Shown: one piece after another, positions 46,796-56,581 of the stretch | Layout: every line of letters begins with the position of its first letter | Numbering within the stretch: position 1 is the first letter of the stretch | Assembly: GCA_964016875.1 (NCBI GenBank) | Contig: OZ024726.1 | Span: 29,439,503-29,503,502 of the forward strand | Source: Fallopia convolvulus | Taxonomy: Eukaryota > Streptophyta > Magnoliopsida > Caryophyllales > Polygonaceae | Length of the DNA stretch: 64,000 nucleotides | Reading direction: 5' to 3' | The notes under the pieces: model-generated | Databases searched by the model: none | What the model was told of the DNA's origin: nothing | What the model saw: only the letters and a program-made list of their open reading frames with translations | Program-made: the position numbers and the translations under genes

Positions 46796-46800
46796 AATAC

Positions 46801-48134
46801 TACACATAAAATCCCTTCATGAATTAGGATAGGACAACTCATGCAAGACTCTATGATGAATCTGAAATCAAAACAAATCTAAGTAACATATATAAATTCA
46901 GTCAATTGCCTAAATTGATGAATCCAAGATTAACTTGAAAGAAAAGACTTATATGCATCCATTTTACATGATGCTATTGAGATCAAGTTATTAAGCATAT
47001 AGAGAAGCAATCACACCTAATTCCATGGACGAACCAGTCCTAATGCATCAAAGAGATGGGATTTGGCCTTCGAGAAGTATGGTTGTTATTTTAAAAAAAA
47101 CTCAAAGATGGGATTTCTAAAAAAGCCAAATATTGAACCATTCTGTGTGAATTTTATTTGAATCAAATCAGGAAAGATGATCAGATTCTCAACATCATAT
47201 AACTTCTGGATTGGTTCTAAGAAGAAAAGTAGTATAAAATTTTCAAAGATGGGGATCCAATAGTTGATCTAGAACTATGTCAAGCTATGCTAAAATTCAC
47301 AGGTCCCAAAATTAATATAATCATCATTTATCATCACAAAGAATAAATGAATTAATAACTCCACCAAAATAATGGGAACAAAGCAGTTGTGGTAAGCTAG
47401 AGAATTTTCATCTTCTCCATCAAATGACTTTGCTAAAAGAGTAAGAATGTTAGCCAAATGCTACTGTAAGTATGATAATTGATGAGCCTCCTCATTCATT
47501 CGTCATGGCATAAATTTACGGCCTTTGTTGTGTGCAAGCTACAAGAGAACGAAAGGCATATGCTTTTCATGTTAGCAAATAGACTATAGCTAAATAATCA
47601 TGGCGTTTATCATCCCAACCACAATCAATTCAAACAACAAATACTGAAGTTTGATTCTTGTCTAGAATTTTGTCAGTTGTATATTGGACGTAAATTGATT
47701 TACAAAGTTCAAATTTTAAAGCTACAACAATGACATTGCTAAGCTCTAAAACCCTTTAATCAAACAACATCGAAGGGTATCTTTCCTTAATCTATTCTTC
47801 TCAATTCTAGTTGTATATTGGTGGGTATCAAACAACCCCATGAAAGTCGATTTCAATAAAACAATGCAAATGAAATATAAGCCAAATGAAACAGCAAACA
47901 AAAGTATGGATAATACGCATCAAGTAATGACCTGCATCAGTGAAATAGCCGACAAAAAGTCATTGAAGGCAGAAGACATAGGTCAGTGAAAAATTCTCAT
48001 CTCATAATGAAGGAATATTGGATTTAGGAAGTAAAAAACTTCCATCGGTAACCTAAAAATATTCAGACTCAAGGAACCCAATTTAGGATAAACAAAACCC
48101 ACCTGGCCAACAACATCACACTAGTATGCGTATT
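46801..48134. other. gene-free AT-rich spacer
   Basis: No ORF, repeat or RNA gene that can be supported. Confidence 0.4.
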
Positions 48135-48149
48135 AATTTATGTATTTAC

Positions 48150-48440
48150 TGGATCACCGTCTTTGCTTTCAAATTGGAGAGTGTTCCATCCCAACCAACG
48201 AATTGTGGGGCATCTACAAAGGGCTCCAACTTGTGTGGGCCAAAGGATTCCGACAAGTAATCCTCGAGGCTAACTCCCAACTCTCCATTCAACTAATGAA
48301 CTTCCGACTCAAGTCATCGCAAGCCTTTCGATGCCAAGGCTTTCTTTGAAAGACTGGGCTTTCCGGTTTCAACACTCCTATAGAGAAGGGAACCATGCGG
48401 TGGACCTTCTGGCCACGACGGGTGATGTGACTCCATCGAT
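48150..48440 (+). pseudogene. LINE RNase H fragment
   Basis: Plant LINE-type RNase H: CFQIGECSIPTNELWGIYKGLQLVWAKG, then after a frameshift near 48340 DWAFRFQHSYREGNHAVDLLATTGD with the final catalytic Asp/His region. Upstream parts of ORF2 were never copied (5' truncation). Confidence 0.75.
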
Positions 48441-48903
48441 ATCCGAGCAAACAATGGAGCACACGCCGGAATACTTGGAGGAGCCACGGCCTGCCCTAGA
48501 CACGCCTACAAGCTTGGATGCGGAGTCACTCGGTGCACCCTTGCAAGGGGTTGGCGCCCCTTGCGCTACGTTGGATTCCGACCTTGATATTGCCAAATCT
48601 TCTAGCACTTTTGATGGCGCCTTGTCCCATGACTTGAGTGAGGATTCCAGCCCTAAAGACAAGTCTAATGTGCATGATAAAGGGGAGCCTATACTTGGAC
48701 AAGCAACCAAGGCCGGTGTTCGAGGCGCTAAGAAGCCGAGTCAAGGAGCCATGCCCTATCTTGGGCGCATCACACGAGCACTAGCTAAGGCAATACTAGA
48801 CAAAATCAAGGAGGAGCTCATGGATCATAAGTTTCCGATGGCTAATGACGGTGAAGGTTGGAGTGTTCTTGTGACTATTGGTTCGACTAGTGCTAAAACT
48901 TGA
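48441..48903 (+). pseudogene. acidic ORF of the left arm, in frame with the LINE RNase H
   Basis: MEHTPEYLEEPRPALDTPTSLD, then an acidic linker and PYLGRITRALAKAILDKIKEEL, ending at a stop at 48901-48903. The PxxGRITRSRAK motif resembles the tail that follows integrase in some plant Ty3/gypsy polyproteins. By chance the frame is open from the upstream LINE RNase H through this ORF, giving a 190-codon chimera. Confidence 0.5.
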
Positions 48904-49527
48904 ATTATAATTTTGTTAAGGGTTTTTAGTTGAATTTCTTGAAATTTAAGGGTGTTTTATGTAATTCGAAAGAAGTGAGGGTGGCTGAGTTGAAAGAGGC
49001 GTGGCATTAGGGTTATAAGGCATGTTTTTGGCCTCCTTTCTCCCTTAGACTTGAACGATGAAAATGTTTTCTCTTTACTTGTTTTCAATCTAAAGTTCCT
49101 TTGTTTAATTTTCGTTCAATCTCTTGTTAGAACGTTGGTGAGTCATATCCGATGCTCTTTCAATCTAGTTTGTTGTTCTTGGTGAGTCATATCCAATGGC
49201 AACATCCATATCCATCACTCCACCATTCCATTTGCAATCGCTCCATTCCCATCTCGGTGGTTTCTGCACCACTTCAGTATAATCGACATATCTTTCAATC
49301 TACAAATCATCTGACTCTCAAATTTTGAGGAGTTAAACTAGACTCAGAGCTCTAAATTCTCGTTTTAGAATCACCCAATTCCGAGTTCGGACGAGGGAGA
49401 TCTACCATTTTAATCCCAAACGAAATTCAGCCACCGAGCTCCACCATCTTCGAACCAAGTGAAGATTTCCTACCATTCGTGGCGATCTCTTTGCACCATC
49501 ATCCCCTGCATCGATCCAGCCATCAAG

Positions 49528-49540
49528 TGGTATCAGAGCC
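49528..49540 (+). promoter_or_regulatory. retrotransposon-type primer-binding site
   Basis: TGGTATCAGAGCC, the 3' complement of plant initiator tRNA-Met, two bases after the CA that ends the left arm. No such site follows the right arm. Confidence 0.7.
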
Positions 49541-50296
49541 ACGTGAAGGTATCGCCATCTAAATCTTGTTCCGACCTTGAATTTCCACTTGTTGCAAGTT
49601 TTAGGTTCGAACTCCTTAGGGTTGCGTTGTTGTTGTTGTGCTCGGCCTTGTCCGAATTGTTGTCTTGAATTGTGGCGTTTTTGAGTCCTTGAATTGTTGA
49701 AGTTCTTGGCTGAGTTTGATGTTCAAAACCTTAGGGCTGAGTTTGATGTTGAAGTCCTTGAATTGTGGCGTTTTCGAACTCTTTATTGGCTGCGTTGTGT
49801 TGTTGTGTGCGACCATAGTGTCCTTGTTGTGTGTTGTTGTGGTCGTTTCTTGGTCTTGAACTTGTTGTTGTTTTGGCCGAGTGGGTGCTCAGCCATGGCT
49901 GCGAAACCATGCTAAAAAACGTCCCCATAGAACACCAAAAGAGCATTCAAAGGTTGGTAGTTGAAAGGTTGCTTTTGTTGCTTGATTAATGCCTTCCTTT
50001 AGTGCATGAATTGAAAGAGCCTTTGCTGATTTTTGTTGAGTAAAACGTGGGATTGAAACTAAAAACCAGCCTTGATTTTGTGTTCTTTACATGCTTGTGA
50101 AAGAATCGGTGCTAGGATACGGGAACGAGACCGAGAATTGCTAGTCTTGCTTGGTTGTTTCTTTTCTTGTTGTTGTGTTTGAGCTTTTCTTGTTCCATTT
50201 TGTTGGTCATCTCCTACTTGCAACTTGTCAGATTTTCATCTCGGGCAAGTCTTGGTGGTTAATTCAAGTGCACTCTATACCTTGATCTTTGTCGTG
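49541..50296. other. spacer between the inverted arms
   Basis: GTTGT-rich low-complexity sequence (about 49617-49880), then unremarkable sequence with no recognisable ORF. Confidence 0.45.
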
Positions 50297-50901
50297 ATGG
50301 CCGGATCGATGGAAGGGATGATGGTGCAAAGAGATCGCCACGAGAATCCAAGGAATTCCGACAACAAACACCACGCAACTGACCCGTCTTCAACTAGATG
50401 GATCTTCCTCGTCCGAACTCGTAATTGAGTGATTCCAATTCGAGAAGTTAGATCTCTGAGTCTAGTTTAATCCCTCAAAATTTCAGACCTAGATGATGAG
50501 TGGATTGAAAGATATGTCTATTTTACTGAGGGGGTGCAGAAACCACCGAGATGGATGATGGATCGAAATGGGAAGAACAAGGGGATATGGATGCTTGACA
50601 ACTTGGATATGACTCACCAAGCTCTCAAACAAACTAGGATGCCCGAGATTGTCGGATATTACTCACCAACAACTTGAACAACGAGAATTGAACGAACGAA
50701 AAAAAAAGAACAAGTACTTGAATTGAAAGATGCAAGGAAAGTAAGCAACAAGGTTTTTCGTCCAATCTAGCAACAAAGGGTGAGGGGGACGACCATATAA
50801 CCTAGAAAGCAACCTCACAAAGTTATCCCCTTCACTTAAGGAAATTACAAAAATTAACCCAAAAACCCGAAAACTTAATAATTGTCCTTTCCGTCGAATT
50901 G

Positions 50902-51213
50902 TCACTTAGAACCATGAAGTAGAATAAAACTCCAACCATCTTCATTGCACTCTTTCGGAAAGCTACACCCCATGAGCTCTTCTTGCACTTGACATAGAAT
51001 GGCCTTAGCTCGGGATCGCGTAATACGACCTAGATAAGGTGGTGTAGTTCCTTGAGCTTTGGCACCATCAAAACCGGAAGGCAAGGGCGCGCCACCATCC
51101 AAGCTTGTTGGCGCGTCTAGGGTATGCCGAGGCTCCTCCAACTGTTCCGACGTGTGCTCCTCCAAGTGTTGCTCCTCCAAGTGTTCCGAAGTGTGCTCCA
51201 TAGTTGGCTCAGA
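50902..51213 (-). pseudogene. acidic ORF of the right arm
   Basis: Counterpart of the left-arm ORF: TMEHTSEHLEEQHLEEHTSEQLEE (the Glu/His-rich unit is duplicated here), LDAPTSLDGG, PYLGRITRSRAKAILCQVQEEL, stop at 50902. Shorter than the left copy, because the middle linker is missing. Confidence 0.5.
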
Positions 51214-51218
51214 CATCG

Positions 51219-51350
51219 ATGGACGACCTCACCTTGGGCTGTCATGTATTGGGCGACCCACCTTTAGATATTAGTAGTGTACTGGAAAAAGATGTAAGGG
51301 GCATTGCGTTCCCCCATATGACTATGATCTGTAACAATCTAATTCACTAA
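51219..51350 (+). pseudogene. C-terminal end of the truncated LINE ORF2
   Basis: Continues the LINE frame after the insertion: LTLGCHVLGDPPLDISSVLEKD, stop at 51348-51350. The PPL...LxxD spacing is typical of plant LINE ORF2 ends. It is followed by a short 3' UTR and the A8 tail. Confidence 0.6.
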
Positions 51351-51391
51351 TGCATTCCCCCTTTCTTGACCAAAAAAAATTTATGTATTTA

Positions 51392-53200
51392 TATGAATGA
51401 TTGGTTGTATTATTTAGCATATGTTTTATTTGCTTGTTTTGCCCATACTAGGACTGTTAGCTAATGTGTTCCTATTACCATTTTTTTAGGTAAAGGTCCT
51501 TGTATGGGAGATGTGTAAAGGGATCACTTTTATGGTGGTGATGCTCGTTCTCGACATGATGTGTCATAGTTGGGAAATGATGGAGACATATAGTGTGTTT
51601 TTGGTGTTAGGTTAGTCTAAGACGGTGTTGTGTAAAAATCAGATGAAATTGTTAACTTTTATTGTGTTGTTTCTTGTTCTTTAAATAGTTGAAAACTTAA
51701 TGCTTTCCTAAATCTGGCTTAGTAAATCTAAGTTGGATGTTTTTCTTTATTTCTTCGATGTGCATTTTTTACAAGGTCCAATATCGGTGAGTTTGTTGTC
51801 AAGATAGTTCTAGTAGACCTAGGTATGGTGTACATCTAGGTAAAAACCCGGATTATCAGATGGGATGTTACATTACCGGATGGGGTGTTACAAAACCTTA
51901 AGGACCAACATTAATCAAACTTAGCCCAAATTAAACCATATATTATCTCATCAACCATATGTTTATATAATCCTTTATAAAATCTTATAAACTATAGTAT
52001 TATCCAAAGCTTATCCCATCAACCATATGTTTGTATAATCCGTTCTTATCTCTCTAGATCTTGCTTCCCTAGACTGCCTTTCTATCCCTATCTTTTGTAG
52101 CTTCCCTCCTCTCTTTTTATCCCCTTTCCCTCTTCTATCTTTTGCTTTACTCGGGTCGTGAATGTGGAAGGTCATGGAGAGATCGAAGATAGCAAAACGG
52201 AAAGGTAGCCGATCACGATTGGGTCAAGGGTGGCAGCGAATTCAAGTGGTTGGTGGCCGCGGATTAGAAAATTTAAGGCTTTAAGTCTAATATAGGTTTC
52301 ACCTCCATCTACCCTTTCTTTCTCTTTCTCCTACTATATCATCTCAATTGCCTTCTTCTTCTAACTTTTACTTGTCTGATCTCAAGTAATTGTTAGTTGG
52401 ATTGTATTTTTGTGATCTGGAATTAAAGGCGGATATCAAGATCGACTTAGGTTCTTCAATCATCAGGGGAGTGAAGGTTTGTTCAGTTTCTTTATATTTG
52501 GCTTCTATTGGAAGAGTCTTGATTTCAATTGGATTTACTTTCTTATTTTATTTTTGTGATATGGAATTGAAGTCAGAGATTCGTGCTTGAGTTCTTCAAT
52601 CATCAGAGAATTAAAAGTTTATGCTAATTCCTCCTTACTTCATTTCAATGGTTATGATCTAATCCAATCACTTTCCAATGTTAAATTTTTAGGGTTATGC
52701 CTTCAATGTATAGTTTGTCCACACGTTCATTATCGAGGCCGTAAATATTAATTCTCACTAATTTCGATGAATTGAGGATATTTCCAGGTCTTCCACTACA
52801 TCCTTGCTCAAAAGCCACCTCTTTGACAATTAATCTAATTAATTGCTTCAATTTCTTTTGCGGATCTGTAATCTGTGGTAAGTTTGCTCCAAACCCATTT
52901 CTATCATCCCATATTTATGTTTGGGTTTTAGGGTTTTGTTCAACAACTCTTCATACTTTCATAAATCTGCATTATTAAGGTCTTTATTTTTCTTGTATAG
53001 GTTATTTCAAGTTGAAAAGAAATTTCAATTAAATTTATGGAGACAAAGGTGTTTGGCCATACCTCTAAGCTTTGGTATTAGCCAAATATATCATAATTTC
53101 ATGCGTTTGTACATTAGTAGGTGGATTGCCTTTGTGTTATGTCCTCTTTTTGTAAGAAATTGATGAAGTGATGGTGGCATGAAGTGTGTTTATTATAAAT
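51392..53200. other. AT-rich spacer with a local duplication
   Basis: No intact gene. A segment containing TTTTTGTGATCTGGAATT and GTTCTTCAATCATCAG is present twice (about 52407-52480 and 52549-52612). 52080-52280 is CT-rich and then GC-richer, and could be the remains of a 5' UTR. Confidence 0.35.
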
Positions 53201-53221
53201 TGTTATCTCTTGAAGTTTAGG

Positions 53222-53553
53222 AAGATATTATTGATTTATGATGCACTTAAGGTGTTTGATGAAATGCATATGAGAAAATTATGTTATCCTAATTGTTTTA
53301 ATGGAGGGAGTTATTTGCTATGTTGGTTGCAAAAAGTTATCCTTTTTCCTTTTTTAAGTTGGTAGTAATTCAAGTTTCTTTTCTTCATAGTATCATCACA
53401 TTAAAAAATTATGTGTTTTTTATTGGTAGATTGATTCATGCAATTGAATGCTTGTTGAAACTATTGCTTCATTATAGCTTTTTTTTTGCTCAAATTTATA
53501 GTCGTTCGTTGTATTTCATGTATACGTGTAGTGTGTACTATAGCTTGCTATAA
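53222..53553 (+). pseudogene. PPR-like gene relic
   Basis: An open stretch encodes DALKVFDEMHMRK, then diverged sequence and FIGRLIHAIECLLKLLL. The first matches the end of a pentatricopeptide repeat (ALKVFDEM) and the second the GRLIHA helix of PLS-type PPR proteins, at about the right spacing. The PPR family edits or processes organellar RNA. Most positions are hydrophobic and decayed and no full protein surrounds it, so this is a relic if the call is right. Confidence 0.3.
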
Positions 53554-53689
53554 TAATAATAATCGGTTCCCCTTGTGGCCTACCATAAAACGTAATATAG
53601 TAAGTATGTTTTTCATTACATTACTGACTGATGTTGATTTGGCATGATTCTATTGTAACAGTAAGCATCCTCGCCCTGATGAGGGAAAC

Positions 53690-54160
53690 TGCTATAATAG
53701 TAAACATGCTTACCATCATCCACCTTCCTTTGGTGGAAGATGTCAAAAAGATGTACTTCATAAGAATGTAGTCTTCCTTATCAGGTTTCAATGACTAGAG
53801 CATATTTAAACAGGTTAGTTTGTAGTTATTCTTGTTCAGGATGAAATTAGCTACTCTTAAGTTTTCAAGTATTTTGACCATTTTTTATGCATGCCCTTTG
53901 ATTTTAACAAGTCCCCCTACATGGTGGAATCTATTGTGAACCTCAACTTGCTTCCTATTGTCCTCTTGTTTCCTATGATGGAAGTTGTCTCGAGTCTGTG
54001 ATCCTTAAGAATGCAGAGTATGCCTTATTAAGTTTCAATGAACAGTGTTCATCTAAACAGGTTAGTTTGTACTTCTTGTTTAGGCTGAAATTAGGTTCTC
54101 CAATTTACGTTTGTTTCTTGCTCATATTTGCATGTCCTTTGATTCTATCAGGGTCCTGAG
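53690..54160 (+). repeat. tandem duplication of an exon-like segment
   Basis: Two diverged copies of about 240 bp (about 53700-53910 and 53935-54155) share GGAAG...GTC, TTCATAAGAATG or CCTTAAGAATG, TTTCAATGA, AAACAGGTTAGTTTGTA and CATGCCCTTTGATT or CATGTCCTTTGATT. Both have a splice-donor-like CAG|GTTAGT at the same place and short Cys-containing open stretches before it. The product is not recognised. Confidence 0.4.
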
Positions 54161-54164
54161 TACG

Positions 54165-56581
54165 AGGTTACCAAAAATTGCAAAATCATACGAAGAACAT
54201 CACACGAATTGTTGTCATTTTGATACAAAATATTATTGAAATGCCACATTAAACACTATTAAGAAGACTTTTAACATGATGATAATAAAACCCATAATCC
54301 ATTATGATACAATCAGAAAACAATCCATCTGGAAAAGAAACGCATATAATTTTAGACCAAAACATTAATCCTAATTTATCATTTTAAATTCAAAATGTTT
54401 AATCTCGCTTACTTTATACATATAATGATATACATTGACTAGACACCATGAACTATATATACTCATTATAGAACCATGAACATGGTTCACTACTTCAGGT
54501 TTTTTCTTCCAAGCCTTGTCACCAGTTGCTGAATATATACGTTCTAAGATCCTAACCTCATTAACACTGATGAAGCTCGTGAAGCACAATATTTCTCGAT
54601 TAAAGCGGTTATCATTGTTTGTTCTCAACAAGAGGAGTCGTACATTCATGGATAATCCCATCCATCTCACAGATATGATACAAAATAGCTTCGTTGTCAC
54701 CTCATTCCTATTTAAAAAGCTAATCTTATATTATCCTAATGGATAATCCATCATCATCATCATTAACCTAGTGAGGCTTCGCTACAACAGAATTTGGGGG
54801 GTCAAGATGGGGGTACCCTGCCCAAGGGAAAGGGCTACGCCTGATAGACCCAAGAAAAACTGAAATTCAGCCATGTGACAATAATAACTGAATTTAGTTA
54901 GAATGCACCAAAATTGATATAGGGACTAAAACCATCTCAAAGGCAGTGTATAAAAGCCAATGAGCGTGCGGATGCGCCCCGTTTTAAGTACCACTTTTCC
55001 TATAAAATCTCTTATGGTATCCTCGAGGTGTAAACGTTTTTGTTTGGAATTGGAATATGATGGATTAGTATGTGGAAATTGTTGATTTGATGTCTCTTCA
55101 TTAGCGTTTTCATAAGCAATGAACAACAACAACACCTTCTCTTTATTAACCTTAACACCACAAAAATGTTAAGGAAGTTCCCTTGACTAAAATGTTTAAC
55201 AGGAAACTCTGGTTCCCTTGACTAACTTCCATATGGCATTTGTATCGATTGCTTTCCTTGATCGTATTAAATTTATTTAATAGGAAGTTCTGGTTCTTGT
55301 AATTGGTCAAAATGCTCTAAGAATTAATAGTGCATAAGTTGGCAAAGGTGAAGCTTTTAATTCTGAGAAGCCCCTCCAATGCACTCTTGACAAAATGGTC
55401 AATGCTATATAGCTTGTGGGTAAACATGATGCTGAAGTGACAAATCTTGTTGTGTGCCAGTGGATGACAACCTGTTGATTTCTGCCTCAAGAGATGACAT
55501 GGCATGGTCTGGTCTAAATTATGTTTTCTTCTTTCCTATATAAATAGAAATGAGTTCTGTCGCTTTGAAATTTCATGGCATGGGGTGTTTCAGATGCAAA
55601 TAGGTATGCATTAATTAAAAGCATTTTTTTGGTCGTTTCTTTCTTTAACATATGTCTCTTACTCGATATACATAAAATTCCGTTTTGTGCAAACTTGTAT
55701 GTTCTTGCTGATGCACCACAACGACGTGGCCAAATGAGGAAAGACATGCTCTTGTTGTCAAGGAAACAATATGTTTCATTACATGCTACAGGTCATCCCA
55801 GCTTCAATCTGCATATGTATAAAGGAAAGAGTGCACATATAAATCAGGTAATGATTGCACTTACATTACTTTCTTAATTCTCAAATGCTTTAGAATTTAT
55901 TATATCTTGGTTCTTTGTTAGTTGCTTAATTTCAGTTGCTGCTTTGTTGTTTCTTTTAGGATTTAGATGCCACAAAGGTACTAACACAAGCTTATAAGAT
56001 CATCTCTTTAAATGGATCTCGTTACTGAATTTTGTTCTTATGACTATAGCCAAGGATCCATGTTGTATGTTGACAACAAGTTCATTGCTTCTTAGTACTA
56101 ACCCTGTATTATCATGAAATGTCGGATCGGGTAGCTCCACCTCTTCCCATGCGCTTGCATACTTAAAGATGCAACCATCTCAATTAATAGGACTAAGAAA
56201 TTATCTATATCGTTTCTAGGGGCTCAAAGCATTCATGGCAAATAAAATGGAGACTCTAAAGAACAAAGTATATGCACTTATACTCCAAACACCAACGGAA
56301 TAGACCATGACGATTTGAAATGGGAGCTCAAATACATCAACGGTATTTAAAAGCCATTCCACCCCCCCCCCCCCCCAAATGTACCCCTGAAGCCACACAC
56401 TCCACCAAAGACTTTGTTTTCAAGTTATGTGCAACGGTCGTAAATGGCTTTACACCTCAAAATTTTGGCCCCCATCTATGTATATGGTAGCTATTGTGTG
56501 CTTTTTTACTACTTCCATCTCGAAGTTAATAAAATGCATATGTAATTCTCTTGCATTAGGAAGAGATTGGCCTACTACAGG
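54165..56581. other. AT-rich spacer
   Basis: A possible exon at about 55670-55850 (open, ends CAG|GTAATG, product unknown) is the only coding-like stretch. A C15 run is at 56362-56376. Nothing else can be supported. Confidence 0.3.

Larger units (their letters stand above)
48441..51213. mobile_element. inverted-repeat composite element inserted in LINE ORF2
   Basis: Flanked by the 7-bp direct repeat CATCGAT (48434-48440 and 51214-51220). Removing it with one repeat copy restores an open LINE frame across the site. Two diverged arms of about 0.9-1.1 kb face each other: 48441-49525 (+) and 50297-51213 (-). Each arm runs from an acidic ORF ending in a GRITRxxAKAI motif into LTR-like non-coding sequence ending GGCCATCA or GCCATCA. 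The left arm is followed directly by a retrotransposon primer-binding site. What class of element this is remains open. Confidence 0.55.
48149..51377 (+). mobile_element. 5'-truncated LINE interrupted by a 2.8-kb inverted-repeat insertion
   Basis: Flanked by perfect 14-bp direct repeats AATTTATGTATTTA (48135-48148 and 51378-51391) and ends in an A8 run (51372-51379, overlapping the duplication). Only the RNase H end of ORF2 is present at the left (48150-48440) and the last 44 codons at the right (51219-51350). Between them lies a later insertion. Confidence 0.8.

Noticed and set aside
51845..51892. Sequence GGGATGTTACA and GGGGTGTTACA resembling a Tekay-type LTR end
   Set aside because: No matching start (TGTAACACC) with a target duplication was found, so an LTR cannot be delimited.
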